Assembly: GCF_017798005.1 (NCBI RefSeq)
Contig: NZ_CP072548.1
Location: 124,001 to 188,000 of the forward strand
DNA: 64,000 nucleotides
DNA from: Aggregatibacter sp. 2125159857
GTDB taxonomy: Bacteria > Pseudomonadota > Gammaproteobacteria > Enterobacterales > Pasteurellaceae
Direction: 5' to 3'
Shown here: positions 45,543 to 55,777 of the stretch, in pieces
Numbering within the stretch: position 1 is the first letter of the stretch
Layout: each line of letters opens with the position of its first letter
Translations under genes and position numbers: made by a program
Notes under the pieces: generated by a model
The model's database searches: none
What the model saw: the letters and a program-made list of their open reading frames with translations, nothing else
Told to the model about the DNA's origin: nothing

Positions 45543-47375
45543 TTATTCCACGGTAACCGCTTTCGCTAAGTTACGAGGCTGATCCACATCGGTGCCTTTA
45601 ATTAAGGCAATGTGATAAGCCAACAGCTGCATCGGCACGGTGTAATAAATCGGTGCGGTAATATCATTTACCGTTGGCATGGTGATGATTTTCATGCCTT
45701 CCGCTTCACTAAAACCGGCCTCTTTATCGGCAAACACATACAATTGACCGCCACGGGCGCGCACTTCTTCTATATTGGATTTGATTTTTTCCAGCAATTC
45801 ATTGTTTGGTGCGACCACAATCACCGGCATATCGGCATCGATTAATGCTAACGGACCGTGTTTTAGCTCACCGGCGGCATAGGCTTCTGCGTGAATGTAG
45901 GAAATTTCTTTTAACTTTAATGAGGCCTCCATCGCAATGGGGTAGAACTCGCCGCGACCTAAAAATAACGCATGGTTCTTTTCGGCAAAATCTTCCGCCA
46001 AAGTTTCAATGTGTTTATCGAACGCTAAAGCCTTTTCAATCTCCGCCGGCAGCGATTGCAATGCTTTCACAATGTCCTGTTCTTTCTCAGTGGAAAGAGT
46101 CTGTTTGGCTTTACCAACCGCCACGACTAACATTAACAATGCGGCTAATTGCGTTGTAAAGGCTTTGGTGGAGGCTACCCCGATTTCCACGCCGGCGCGG
46201 GTCATGAATGCCAGATCCGATTCGCGCACGAGGGACGAGCCGGCTACGTTACAAATCGTCATCGCCGCCATATAGCCTTTTTCTTTCGCTAAACGTAAGG
46301 CGGCTAGGGTATCCGCCGTTTCACCGGATTGGGAAATCGTAATCAATAAACTGTTTGGGCGTACGACAAATTTGCGGTAACGAAATTCAGAGGCAATTTC
46401 CACATCACAGCTCACGCCGGCCACGCTTTCAAACCAATAACGAGACACCATCCCTGAATTGTAAGATGTACCACAAGCCACAATTTGAATGTGTTCCACT
46501 TTTTCGAGAATGTCTTTCGCGCCGTTACCGATCGCTTCCACCACCACGTTGTTGTGGGTTACACGACCTTCCATCGTGTTGATAAGTGCGGTCGGTTGTT
46601 CGTAAATTTCTTTTTGCATGAAGTGACGGTGTTTGCCTTTTTCCGCCGCATCGTTTTCTAAATTGGAATCATGCGCCTCACGCTCGACTTTATGACCATC
46701 GCGATCGTAAATATCCACGGAACGGCGAGTAATTTCTGCAATGTCGCCCTCTTCTAAGAAAATAAAGCGGCGGGTAACGCTTAACAAAGCAAGTTGATCC
46801 GAAGCAAGGAAGTTTTCACCGATGCCCAAACCGATCACCAATGGACTGCCGGAACGCGCTGCCACGAGATGTTCCGGATGCATACGATCCATCACGACCA
46901 TACCATAGGCGCCGGTTAATTGTTTTACGACGTTCTGCACAGCTTCCAATAAACTGCCTGCGCTGCGCATTTCCCATTCGACCAAATGCGCAATGACTTC
47001 CGTATCTGTTTGAGAGGTAAACACATAACCACGCGCTTTCAACAATGCACGTAATTCTTCATAGTTTTCGATAATACCGTTATGCACCACCGCAAAATTG
47101 CCGGAAACGTGGGGGTGTGCGTTATCTTCGGAAGGCGCACCATGGGTTGCCCAACGGGTATGCGCAATGCCGGTGCCACCGATAAGCGGGGATTTTTCCA
47201 CTGCCTCATTCAACGCTTTCACTTTGCCTAAGCAACGTACACGTTGTAATTCATGTTGTAAATTGACTACCGCCAATCCTGCGGAGTCATAACCACGGTA
47301 TTCAAGGCGATGTAATCCATTAATTAAAATTTCTGCCACATCACGTTGTGCAACGGCACCAACAATTCCACACAT
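45543..47375 (-). CDS. glmS: Glutamine-fructose-6-phosphate aminotransferase (isomerizing)
   Basis: The 610-residue enzyme begins MCGIVGAV, with Cys2 the glutaminase nucleophile after Met removal. It has an N-terminal class II amidotransferase domain (about 1-240, including HTRWATHG and HNGIIENY) and two SIS sugar-isomerase domains ([33 protein letters not shown]). The C-terminus [13 protein letters not shown] is canonical. It commits fructose-6-P to amino-sugar synthesis for peptidoglycan and LPS. No glmS ribozyme is visible upstream. A DeoR-family regulator gene precedes it. Confidence 0.98.
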   Translation of the reverse strand: MCGIVGAVAQRDVAEILINGLHRLEYRGYDSAGLAVVNLQHELQRVRCLGKVKALNEAVEKSPLIGGTGIAHTRWATHGAPSEDNAHPHVSGNFAVVHNGIIENYEELRALLKARGYVFTSQTDTEVIAHLVEWEMRSAGSLLEAVQNVVKQLTGAYGMVVMDRMHPEHLVAARSGSPLVIGLGIGENFLASDQLALLSVTRRFIFLEEGDIAEITRRSVDIYDRDGHKVEREAHDSNLENDAAEKGKHRHFMQKEIYEQPTALINTMEGRVTHNNVVVEAIGNGAKDILEKVEHIQIVACGTSYNSGMVSRYWFESVAGVSCDVEIASEFRYRKFVVRPNSLLITISQSGETADTLAALRLAKEKGYMAAMTICNVAGSSLVRESDLAFMTRAGVEIGVASTKAFTTQLAALLMLVVAVGKAKQTLSTEKEQDIVKALQSLPAEIEKALAFDKHIETLAEDFAEKNHALFLGRGEFYPIAMEASLKLKEISYIHAEAYAAGELKHGPLALIDADMPVIVVAPNNELLEKIKSNIEEVRARGGQLYVFADKEAGFSEAEGMKIITMPTVNDITAPIYYTVPMQLLAYHIALIKGTDVDQPRNLAKAVTVE

Positions 47376-47431
47376 AACTTTTTGCTCTCCTGAAATAAGC
47401 TAAAAAAATATTATTTAAAATAACCGCACTT

Positions 47432-48208
47432 TTAAGCGCAAATGACGTCTACGCCATGGGCTTCAATGCGTTTTTTACTGTCTTCTGACAACAAATTATC
47501 GGTAATCAATACATCAATTTGCTGCCACACCAATTCAACGTTAGGCATCTTTCGCCCAATCTTTTGAGATTCCACCATCACAATCACTTCGCGCGCCACA
47601 TCGGCCATCACTTGGCTTAAGCCAACCAATTCGTTGAATGTGGTCGTTCCCCGATCAAAATCAATTCCATCAGCACCGATAAACAGCTGGTCAAAGTTAT
47701 AAGAACGCAATACTTGCTCCGCTACTTTACCTTGAAAAGACTCTGAAGCTTTATCCCATGTTCCCCCCGTCATTAATAAGGTGGGTTCATTTTCTAGGGA
47801 ACGCAGTTCATTCGCCACATACATAGAATTGGTCATCACCACCAATCCTTGCTTGTTGTTCAACTGTTTAATCAACGCCGCCGTGGTGGTGCCACTATCA
47901 ATAATAATACGGTTGTGATCTAAAATACGTTCAGCTGCCCGTTTAGCAATGGCCAACTTTCGTTCCGAAAGAAAATCTTCCTGTTCGTCCTCAATGAGTT
48001 CTTGCGGCATTAAGATCGCGCCACCGTAGCGACGCACTAAGAAACCATTGTTCTCTAACACCGTTAAGTCTTTACGAATCGTGACTTCCGAAGTATCAAA
48101 CAGCTGAACAAGCTGATCAACGCTCACCTCTCCGCGTTCCAGCAATAATTGCATGATGCCGTGACGACGTTGTTGGGTATTGCGAGGCTGAATGTGTCGT
48201 TTAGTCAT
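47432..48208 (-). CDS. DeoR-family transcriptional regulator, GlmR-like
   Basis: The 258-residue protein has an N-terminal DeoR helix-turn-helix (MQLLLERGEVSVDQLVQLF, TSEVTIRKDLTVLENNGFL, RRYGGAI) and a C-terminal sugar-phosphate sensor domain (IIIDSGTTTAALIKQL, TMTGGTW-like LLMTGGTW, FIGADGIDFDRG). Such proteins respond to sugar phosphates. The position just upstream of glmS, on the same strand, is as for the DeoR-type GlmR adjacent to glmS in Pseudomonas, suggesting control of amino-sugar synthesis; that is inference. The ATG at 48208 was chosen; an upstream TTG at 48220 is less likely. Confidence 0.82.
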   Translation of the reverse strand: MTKRHIQPRNTQQRRHGIMQLLLERGEVSVDQLVQLFDTSEVTIRKDLTVLENNGFLVRRYGGAILMPQELIEDEQEDFLSERKLAIAKRAAERILDHNRIIIDSGTTTAALIKQLNNKQGLVVMTNSMYVANELRSLENEPTLLMTGGTWDKASESFQGKVAEQVLRSYNFDQLFIGADGIDFDRGTTTFNELVGLSQVMADVAREVIVMVESQKIGRKMPNVELVWQQIDVLITDNLLSEDSKKRIEAHGVDVICA

Positions 48209-48290
48209 TTCCAAACCCAAATAGTTCCAGTTAAATTTCGGTTCGAAAGTTTATAGCGATTTAGAAAGGATGTAAATAAAAAGATAGGTA

Positions 48291-48322
48291 ACAAAAAACC
48301 CTGTTTATCATAAACAGGGTTT
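48291..48322 (-). terminator. Terminator after hupA
   Basis: AAACCCTGTTTAT and ATAAACAGGGTTT form a 13-bp stem with a 1-base centre, running into TTTTTGTT on the minus strand, 22 bases after the hupA stop. Confidence 0.88.
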
Positions 48323-48344
48323 GAAGATTAAATATCAGAACTAA

Positions 48345-48617
48345 TTATTTAACAGCATCTTTTAATGCTTTACCAGAAACGAATGCTGGCACTTTAGAAG
48401 CCGCAATTTTAATTTCTGCACCGGTTTGTGGGTTACGACCGGTACGCGCTTTACGCTCATTGATTTTAAATGTGCCGAAACCGATTAATTGTACGGCATC
48501 ACCTTTTTTTAAGCTTTCAGTGATTGCATCTAAAGTTGCTTCTAAAGCAGCTTTAGCTTGTTTTTTATTTAATTCGGCTGCGCTTGCAATAGCATCAATT
48601 AAATCTGTTTTGTTCAT
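48345..48617 (-). CDS. hupA: DNA-binding protein HU
   Basis: The 90-residue protein is a full-length HU: helical dimer core [40 protein letters not shown] with the DNA-bending arm and tip GRNPQTG, and the C-terminal [12 protein letters not shown]. It is an abundant nucleoid protein. It has its own terminator, so it is separate from the downstream DeoR gene. Confidence 0.96.
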   Translation of the reverse strand: MNKTDLIDAIASAAELNKKQAKAALEATLDAITESLKKGDAVQLIGFGTFKINERKARTGRNPQTGAEIKIAASKVPAFVSGKALKDAVK

Positions 48618-48779
48618 AGATTAGTACCTTCTATTTTTTTAAATTTACAGTGGTGAAATAAATAATATTATCATTACTCATTCAATAAACTGAGCTCACT
48701 ATAATCAGTGCAGGCAAAGCTTAATCTAAGTTGCACCGAAAGCAAAGCATGAATTATGATTTTTGTGGAAAATATCACA

Positions 48780-49370
48780 TTACTGTTCTATTTTTATACA
48801 AATATTCGAAACCGCCTCTTCACGCAACGCATTTTTTAAATCAGAAATCAGTTCAACATCATGCCTTTTCGCCTCTTTTAATGCGCGATACAGTTGCCAT
48901 TGCACATCTAATTCTTGCTGGATTAAATCCGATTCCTTCAGTTCCACCTCGGATAAGGTGCGATCATATTCCGTTTCTAAATAACTCGCCACCGTTCCCA
49001 ATGACAGTTGACTTACTTTCACCGCTTGCTCCAATGACGCGCCGGCAATGATGGTATGCAACACTTCCGCTAGCCCTTCACAAGCATCTAATGCCGGCAC
49101 AACACCGTAAAAATCATAGTCATTCACATCCGGAATAATGTTTTCCAGTTTTTCTAACTGATTTTCAAAATTAATGTTGACCTCTTTAACCGTTAAATAT
49201 TCCCACACTAAATTCAAAATATTGTGATACACCTTAGCGTTTTGTGGCTGTTCTATGATTTGGCAGAATAAATGGTAGTTGGGATACATTCGTTCGCATA
49301 GGCACGCCATAAAAGTTAAATGCTGCCAAGTGGCGAGATTTTCTAAACGTTTATGAATCGGATTTCGCAT
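48780..49370 (-). CDS. YjaG family protein (DUF416)
   Basis: The 196-residue, acidic, all-helical protein matches DUF416: WQHLTFMACLCERMYPNY, LVWEYLTVKEVNINFENQLEKLE, YGVVPALDACEGL and DVQWQLYRALKEAKR. In E. coli yjaG lies beside hupA and near hemE and nudC, and that neighbourhood is kept here. No function is known. It starts 17 bp after the hemE stop. Confidence 0.85.
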   Translation of the reverse strand: MRNPIHKRLENLATWQHLTFMACLCERMYPNYHLFCQIIEQPQNAKVYHNILNLVWEYLTVKEVNINFENQLEKLENIIPDVNDYDFYGVVPALDACEGLAEVLHTIIAGASLEQAVKVSQLSLGTVASYLETEYDRTLSEVELKESDLIQQELDVQWQLYRALKEAKRHDVELISDLKNALREEAVSNICIKIEQ

Positions 49371-49387
49371 ATTATTTTTACCGCACT

Positions 49388-50452
49388 TTAGAGATGATAA
49401 GGCTTGGATAGCTGGTGTACCGCATCCACCAACACTTTCGGGCTTTCTTCCGGCACGTCCTGATGAATGCCATGCCCAAGGTTAAATACATGGCCGCTCC
49501 CTTCACCAAACGCCGCCAAAATCGACCGCACTTCCTCTTCAATTCGACCGGCTGGCGCATAGAGTACACTCGGATCCATGTTGCCTTGCAATGCCACTTT
49601 ATGCCCAACGCGACGACGTGCCTCCGCAATATCCACCGTCCAATCTAATCCCACGGCATCACAGCCTGTGTCAGCCATGGCTTCTAACCACAATCCGCCA
49701 CCTTTGGTAAATAAGGTAACCGGCACACGGCGTCCTTCATGTTCACGAATCAAACCGTCCACGATTTTGTGCATATAACGCAAAGAAAACTCCGGATACT
49801 CACGATGCGCCAACACGCCGCCCCACGTATCAAACACCATAACCGCCTGCGCACCGGCTTTAATTTGCGCATTTAAGTAAAGAATTACACTGTCTGCCAG
49901 TTTATCTAACAAGGCGTGTAATAAGTGCGGTTCGCTATACAGCATTTTTTTAATTTTCGTAAAGGCTTTAGAAGAACCGCCTTCCACCATGTAAGTAGCC
50001 AATGTCCACGGACTCCCGGAAAAGCCGATAAGAGGCACTTCACCATTGAGTTCACGGCGAATCGTGCGCACCGCATTCATCACATATTGCAGCTCCTGCT
50101 CCGGATCCGGAATAGGTAAATTTTCCACCGCACTTTTGCTGTCAATAACCCGTTCAAATTTCGGCCCTTCACCGGCGCCAAAACTTAAGCCAAGCCCCAT
50201 GGCATCGGGAATCGTTAAAATATCGGAAAATAAAATTGCCGCATCTAATGCATAACGGCGCAACGGTTGTAATGTCACTTCACAGGCTAAATCTGCATTG
50301 CGACACAAGGACATAAAATCACCGGCTTGCGCACGAGTGGCTTTGTATTCCGGCAAATACCGCCCGGCTTGGCGCATCATCCAAATCGGCGTCATATCCA
50401 CAGGTTGACGTAAAAGGGCTCTTAAATAGCGGTCATTTTTTAATGTGGTCAT
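49388..50452 (-). CDS. hemE: Uroporphyrinogen decarboxylase
   Basis: The 354-residue enzyme has the N-terminal signature [15 protein letters not shown] (about 22-36) with the catalytic Arg, [18 protein letters not shown] around the catalytic Asp, [17 protein letters not shown], and the final [23 protein letters not shown]. It converts uroporphyrinogen III to coproporphyrinogen III in haem synthesis. Its presence shows that the organism keeps at least the late haem pathway. The ATG at 50452 ([14 protein letters not shown]) was chosen over a longer frame. It overlaps nudC by 20 bp. Confidence 0.97.
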   Translation of the reverse strand: MTTLKNDRYLRALLRQPVDMTPIWMMRQAGRYLPEYKATRAQAGDFMSLCRNADLACEVTLQPLRRYALDAAILFSDILTIPDAMGLGLSFGAGEGPKFERVIDSKSAVENLPIPDPEQELQYVMNAVRTIRRELNGEVPLIGFSGSPWTLATYMVEGGSSKAFTKIKKMLYSEPHLLHALLDKLADSVILYLNAQIKAGAQAVMVFDTWGGVLAHREYPEFSLRYMHKIVDGLIREHEGRRVPVTLFTKGGGLWLEAMADTGCDAVGLDWTVDIAEARRRVGHKVALQGNMDPSVLYAPAGRIEEEVRSILAAFGEGSGHVFNLGHGIHQDVPEESPKVLVDAVHQLSKPYHL

Positions 50453-51242
50453 AAAATCTCTCGTTATTATGATGTTGTTGACACAATGCCAGTGTCGCTT
50501 CAATAAGTTTGCGCGCAATCGTGCCATGGGGTGGCAGCTCAGGCAACGGCTGGTCATAAGCAAACCATTGCGCGTCATGAATTTCTTCCGGCTGAATTTG
50601 AATCTCACCGCCGGCGTAATCGGCTAAAAACCCGACCATTTGCGAATTGGGAAATGCCCAAGGTTGGCTACCAAAGTAGCGCAAATTTTGCACATGAATA
50701 TGGGTTTCTTCGTAAACTTCTCGCCGCACGGCTTCCTCAAAGGTTTCCCCCACTTCCACAAAGCCTGCCAGCGTTGTGTACATACCGCCTTTATGGCGAC
50801 TATGATTGGCTAACAAAATTTGTGAACCACGCCGAACGGCAACAATAATTGATGGGCAAATGACAGGATAAGTCCGAAAGCCGCAAGCTTGGCATTGTAC
50901 TGCCCATTCATCCGACATTTGTTCCGTTTTTCCACCGCACTTGCCGCAAAATTGATGCGTTTGGTAAAAATGATTGAGCTCCACACCACGGCTGAGCAAA
51001 TTAAATTGTTCCAACGGCAATGATAGCTGATCACGCAAGGAAAAATACGCACGCCCATCATCCGTTTGGGATTCCACCAAATACAGTGGTTGTCCTGCCC
51101 ACTCGCCAATACGCATGGCGTGAAGTCCGGTTAATCCTAACTCATCAGCACGACCAAAAGGAAGTTTGCCATCCACCCAATGAATCGATGACGCTTGCGT
51201 AAAGAGCCAAAAGCCCTGTTTGTCAGGCTCAATTAGTTTCAT
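50433..51242 (-). CDS. nudC: NAD-capped RNA hydrolase / NADH pyrophosphatase NudC
   Basis: The 269-residue protein has an N-terminal domain, a four-cysteine zinc motif CGKCGGK...CQACG (about 97-118), and the Nudix box [20 protein letters not shown] (about 160-180) followed by the NudC-specific [18 protein letters not shown]. It removes NAD caps from RNA and cleaves NADH. CAGGTG lies 6 bases before the ATG at 51242. It overlaps hemE, so the two are translated as a unit. Confidence 0.94.
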   Translation of the reverse strand: MKLIEPDKQGFWLFTQASSIHWVDGKLPFGRADELGLTGLHAMRIGEWAGQPLYLVESQTDDGRAYFSLRDQLSLPLEQFNLLSRGVELNHFYQTHQFCGKCGGKTEQMSDEWAVQCQACGFRTYPVICPSIIVAVRRGSQILLANHSRHKGGMYTTLAGFVEVGETFEEAVRREVYEETHIHVQNLRYFGSQPWAFPNSQMVGFLADYAGGEIQIQPEEIHDAQWFAYDQPLPELPPHGTIARKLIEATLALCQQHHNNERFYDHIKK

Positions 51243-51285
51243 TTTTAACACCTGTTGCAATACGCAGAAAATACGTCCATTTTCT

Positions 51286-51322
51286 ACCGCACTTTGTGGT
51301 TCCGAGAAGAAAAAAGTGCGGT
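51286..51322. terminator. Inverted USS pair upstream of nudC
   Basis: ACCGCACTTT and AAAGTGCGGT form a 10-bp stem between the rpoC terminator and nudC. It may act as a second stop for rpoBC readthrough; on the minus strand the following bases (AGAAAATGG) are not T-rich. Confidence 0.45.
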
Positions 51323-51363
51323 CATTATAAAAGGTATTTGTTCATTTAGCGAATGATCCCCAT

Positions 51364-51392
51364 AAAAAAACCCGAGACTTAGCTCGGGTTTC
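51364..51392 (-). terminator. Terminator of the rplJL-rpoBC operon
   Basis: AAACCCGAG and CTCGGGTTT surround a 6-base loop; on the minus strand the stem ends in TTTTTTTATG, 15 bases after the rpoC stop. Confidence 0.9.
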
Positions 51393-51406
51393 TTCTTGCA
51401 GAAATA

Positions 51407-54400
51407 TTATTCTGCGTGATCGTCTTCTTCTACCATATTTAACATTTCAGCTAAACTGGCCTCGGCATCCTCAGAGGTCATGACGAATTCAGAAGCGATC
51501 TCTTCTTCATCCATCGCCGATAGTCTTACCGGCACCTCTTCATCTGCGATAACTGACGCGTTTTTATGACGATTTTGGTGATACGCAAAACCGGTACCCG
51601 CCGGGATCAAACGACCTACGATGACGTTTTCTTTCAAGCCGCGTAATTCATCGCGTTTACCTGCCACTGCAGCTTCCGTTAACACACGAGTGGTTTCTTG
51701 GAAGGAGGCCGCAGAGATGAAGGACTCGGTGGCCAAGGACGCTTTGGTAATACCCAATAATTCGCGTTCAAATTCCACCGGCGGTTTGCCTTCCGCTTCA
51801 CGTTTACGGTTAACGATTTTCACGCGTGCCACTTCCACTTGTTCCCCTTCAAGGAATTCGGAGTCGTAAGCTTTGGTAACAATCGCTTTACGCAACATTT
51901 GGCGTACGATCACTTCGATGTGTTTATCGTTAATTTTTACCCCTTGTAAGCGGTAAACTTCTTGGACTTCATTCACGATATATTCGGTTACCGCGTGTAC
52001 ACCGCGTAAACGTAAGATGTCATGTGGTGTTTCCGCACCATCGGAGATTAAATCACCGCGTTCAACCATTTCACCTTCGAATACGTTCAATTGACGCCAT
52101 TTTGGAATCATTTCTTCGTACACTTCACCTTCTGCCGGAGTAATCAACAAGCGGCGTTTACCTTTGGTTTCTTTACCGAAGGACACGATACCGGAGATTT
52201 CCGCCAAAATCGCAGGCTCTTTCGGCTTACGCGCTTCAAACAAGTCTGCCACGCGTGGAAGACCACCGGTAATATCTTTCGTTCCCACGGATTCTTGCGG
52301 AATACGCGCTAACGGATCACCGATATGCACTTCTGCGCCGTCATCTAAGGTCACGATAGCTTTACTTGGTAAGAAGTATTGCGCCACTACGTCAGTACCC
52401 GGAACAACAACATCGTTGCCTTTGTCATCTACCAGTTTGATTGCCGGACGCAAGTCTTTACCTGCTGTTGCACGCTCACCCACGTCTTGCACCACGATAG
52501 AAGAAAGACCGGTTAATTCGTCGGTTTGACGGGTAACAGTTAAACCATCCACGATATCTACGAATTTTACAAAACCGCTCACTTCAGAGATAACCGGCAT
52601 AGTATGCGGATCCCAGTTGGCGATAGTTTCACCGGCATTCACCTCTTGGTGATCGCCTTTGTTTAGAATCGCACCGTAAGGCACTTTATAGTGCTCTTTG
52701 GTACGACCGAAGGTATCCACAACGGTTAATTCGGTATTACGAGAGGTTAGCACCAATTTACCTTCGTTATTTGTAACGAATTTCGCATTGGCTAAACGCA
52801 ATGTACCGTTGTTTTTCACTTGTACGCTAGACTCTTTGGCTGCTGCAGATGCCGCACCACCAATGTGGAACGTACGCATGGTTAACTGTGTACCCGGCTC
52901 ACCGATAGATTGTGCCGCAATAACGCCCACGGCTTCACCTTGGTTAATCAAGTGACCGCGCGCTAAATCACGACCGTAACATTTCGCACACACACCAAAG
53001 TCGGTATTACAGGTTACAACAGAACGTACCTTCACGCTGTCCACAGAATTTTCGTCTAATACGTCACACAATTTTTCATCTAATAAGGTATTGCGTGGAA
53101 TTAATACTTCTTCTGTACCTGGTTTTAAGATGTCTTCTGCCGCAACACGACCTAAAACTTGTTCGCGTAGAGGCACTTTTTCATCGCCCCCCTCAATTAA
53201 CGGGGTCATCACGATACCTTCGTGTGTACCACAGTCATCTTCTACGATAACGAGGTCTTGTGCGACGTCAACCAAACGACGGGTTAAGTAACCGGAGTTC
53301 GCTGTTTTCAACGCAGTATCCGCCAAACCTTTACGCGCACCGTGGGTAGAAATAAAGTATTGTAAAACGTTCAAACCTTCACGGAAGTTCGCGGTAATTG
53401 GCGTTTCGATAATGGAACCGTCCGGACGTGCCATCAAGCCACGCATACCCGCTAACTGACGAATCTGTGCTGCAGAACCACGCGCACCGGAATCCGCCAT
53501 CATAAAAATGCTGTTGAAGGACGCTTGTTTTTCCGGTTTACCTTCACGGTTAATGACTTCTTCCGTAGAAAGGTTTTCCATCATGGCTTTAGCAACACGT
53601 TCGTTGGCTGCCGCCCAAATATCGATCACTTTGTTATAGCGTTCGCCTGCAGTCACAAGACCGGATTGGAATTGTTCCTGAATTTCAGCCACTTCTTCTT
53701 CCGCGGCAGAAATAATTTCGTATTTCTTCGCCGGAATCACCATATCGTCAATACCAACGGAAGAACCGGAACGTGCCGCATAAGCAAAACCGGTGTACAT
53801 GATTTGGTCAGCAAACATCACACTGGCTTTCAAGCCTAAACGACGATAGCTTTCGTTAATTAACTTAGAAATCGCCTTTTTGCCAAGGGTTTGGTTAAAC
53901 AAGCTAAACGGCATTCCTTTCGGCGCGATCATCCATAAAATGGCACGACCGATAGTCGTATCTGTTAATGTGGTTTTTGATTCAAACTCACCGGCTTCGT
54001 TTTTCACATACTCGGTAATACGAACTTTCACACGAGAATGTAATTCTGCTTGACCGGTACGATAGGCTTTTTCTGCTTCGCGTGGGTCTTGCAATAACAT
54101 GCCTTCACCTTTACCGTTCACTTTTTCACGGGTCATGTAGTAAAGACCCAACACCACGTCTTGTGATGGAACGATAATCGGATCGCCGTTTGCCGGAGAA
54201 AGAATGTTGTTGGTGGACATCATTAACGCACGCGCTTCTAATTGCGCTTCCAACGTTAACGGTACGTGTACCGCCATTTGGTCACCGTCGAAGTCCGCAT
54301 TAAACGCCGCACAAACAAGTGGATGTAACTGAATCGCTTTACCTTCGATTAAGATCGGTTCAAAGGCTTGAATACCCAAACGGTGCAATGTTGGCGCACG

Positions 54401-55675
54401 GTTTAACAAAATTGGGTGTTCGCGGATAACTTCAGCCAAGATATCCCAAACAATCGCGTCTTCACGCTCCACCATTTTCTTCGCGGCTTTAATCGTGGTT
54501 GCATAACCACGGCTTTCTAATTTTGCATAGATAAACGGACGGAATAATTCCAATGCCATTTTCTTCGGCAAACCGCATTGATGTAAGTGCAAGTATGGAC
54601 CTACGGTAATTACAGAACGACCAGAGTAGTCAACACGTTTACCCAACAAGTTTTGACGGAAACGCCCTTGTTTACCTTTGATCATATCCGCCAATGATTT
54701 TAACGGACGACGGTTAGAACCTGTAATTGCACGACCGCGACGACCGTTATCTAACAACGCATCAACAGATTCTTGTAACATCCGTTTTTCGTTACGCACG
54801 ATAATATCCGGTGCGATTAAATCTAATAGACGTTTTAAACGGTTGTTACGGTTGATGACACGACGATATAAATCATTCAAGTCGGAAGTCGCAAAACGAC
54901 CGCCATCTAACGGCACTAACGGACGTAAATCCGGTGGAAGTACCGGTAATACGGTCATCACCATCCATTCCGGTTTGTTGCCGGATTGTAAGAAGGCTTC
55001 TAATAATTTTAAGCGTTTAGTGATTTTCTTACGTTTGGTTTCGGAATTGGTTTCTTGTAATTCTTCGCGTAAATTTTCGCATTCCGCTTCCAAATCGATA
55101 CCGCGCAATAAGGCTTGAATAGCTTCCGCCCCCATTTTGGCTTCGAATTCATCTTGCCAACGGTCTTCGGCATCAAGATATTGTTCTTCGGTTAACAACT
55201 GACCTCGCTCAAGATCGGTCATACCCGGTTCGATCACAATGTAAGATTCAAAATAAAGCACGCGTTCAATATCACGCAACGGCATGTCTAACAATAAACC
55301 GATACGGGACGGCAGGGATTTTAAGAACCAAATGTGCGCTACCGGTGAAGCCAATTCGATATGCCCCATACGTTCACGACGAACTTTGGTTTGGGTGACT
55401 TCAACGCCACATTTTTCACAAATCACACCGCGGTGTTTTAAGCGTTTGTACTTACCGCACAAACATTCGTAATCTTTTACCGGTCCGAAAATACGGGCAC
55501 AGAAAAGACCGTCACGTTCCGGTTTAAAGGTACGATAGTTGATTGTTTCAGGTTTTTTAACTTCACCGTATGACCAAGAACGGATCATGTCAGGTGAGGC
55601 TAAACCGATTTTAATCACATCAAAATCTTCAGCGGTTTTTGATTGTGCTTTTAAAAACTTAACTAAGTCTTTCAC
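51407..55675 (-). CDS. rpoC: RNA polymerase beta' subunit
   Basis: The 1422-residue protein (E. coli 1407) has the zinc site CLCGKYKR...CEKCGVE (about 70-88), the catalytic [12 protein letters not shown] (Mg2+ triad), the bridge helix/trigger loop region and the second zinc site [15 protein letters not shown]. The start is a GTG at 55675 ([11 protein letters not shown], aligned with E. coli MKDLLKFLKAQ), with AGGAG 8 bases upstream; a 12-residue upstream extension is not family-like. The short acidic tail ends DDHAE. Confidence 0.98.
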   Translation of the reverse strand: MKDLVKFLKAQSKTAEDFDVIKIGLASPDMIRSWSYGEVKKPETINYRTFKPERDGLFCARIFGPVKDYECLCGKYKRLKHRGVICEKCGVEVTQTKVRRERMGHIELASPVAHIWFLKSLPSRIGLLLDMPLRDIERVLYFESYIVIEPGMTDLERGQLLTEEQYLDAEDRWQDEFEAKMGAEAIQALLRGIDLEAECENLREELQETNSETKRKKITKRLKLLEAFLQSGNKPEWMVMTVLPVLPPDLRPLVPLDGGRFATSDLNDLYRRVINRNNRLKRLLDLIAPDIIVRNEKRMLQESVDALLDNGRRGRAITGSNRRPLKSLADMIKGKQGRFRQNLLGKRVDYSGRSVITVGPYLHLHQCGLPKKMALELFRPFIYAKLESRGYATTIKAAKKMVEREDAIVWDILAEVIREHPILLNRAPTLHRLGIQAFEPILIEGKAIQLHPLVCAAFNADFDGDQMAVHVPLTLEAQLEARALMMSTNNILSPANGDPIIVPSQDVVLGLYYMTREKVNGKGEGMLLQDPREAEKAYRTGQAELHSRVKVRITEYVKNEAGEFESKTTLTDTTIGRAILWMIAPKGMPFSLFNQTLGKKAISKLINESYRRLGLKASVMFADQIMYTGFAYAARSGSSVGIDDMVIPAKKYEIISAAEEEVAEIQEQFQSGLVTAGERYNKVIDIWAAANERVAKAMMENLSTEEVINREGKPEKQASFNSIFMMADSGARGSAAQIRQLAGMRGLMARPDGSIIETPITANFREGLNVLQYFISTHGARKGLADTALKTANSGYLTRRLVDVAQDLVIVEDDCGTHEGIVMTPLIEGGDEKVPLREQVLGRVAAEDILKPGTEEVLIPRNTLLDEKLCDVLDENSVDSVKVRSVVTCNTDFGVCAKCYGRDLARGHLINQGEAVGVIAAQSIGEPGTQLTMRTFHIGGAASAAAKESSVQVKNNGTLRLANAKFVTNNEGKLVLTSRNTELTVVDTFGRTKEHYKVPYGAILNKGDHQEVNAGETIANWDPHTMPVISEVSGFVKFVDIVDGLTVTRQTDELTGLSSIVVQDVGERATAGKDLRPAIKLVDDKGNDVVVPGTDVVAQYFLPSKAIVTLDDGAEVHIGDPLARIPQESVGTKDITGGLPRVADLFEARKPKEPAILAEISGIVSFGKETKGKRRLLITPAEGEVYEEMIPKWRQLNVFEGEMVERGDLISDGAETPHDILRLRGVHAVTEYIVNEVQEVYRLQGVKINDKHIEVIVRQMLRKAIVTKAYDSEFLEGEQVEVARVKIVNRKREAEGKPPVEFERELLGITKASLATESFISAASFQETTRVLTEAAVAGKRDELRGLKENVIVGRLIPAGTGFAYHQNRHKNASVIADEEVPVRLSAMDEEEIASEFVMTSEDAEASLAEMLNMVEEDDHAE

Positions 55676-55705
55676 AGATTTGCTCCTGTCGGAGTTAAAC
55701 TTATT

Positions 55706-55751
55706 CAAGTGCGGTCGTTTTTCAAAACGTTTTTAAAATCGACCGCACTTG
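55706..55751. repeat. Inverted USS pair inside the rpoB-rpoC interval, without T tract
   Basis: CAAGTGCGGTCG (55706-55717) and CGACCGCACTTG (55740-55751) form a perfect 12-bp stem. On the minus strand, after the stem comes AATAAGTTTAAC, which is not a T run, so the structure should not terminate before rpoC. It may be a processing or pausing site. Confidence 0.75.
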
Positions 55752-55777
55752 GGCTCAATAGGGGTCAATACCCTGAC

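Noticed and set aside
47376..47431. glmS ribozyme/riboswitch
   Set aside because: The 56-bp interval is too short and has no such fold; the ribozyme is a feature of Gram-positive glmS leaders.
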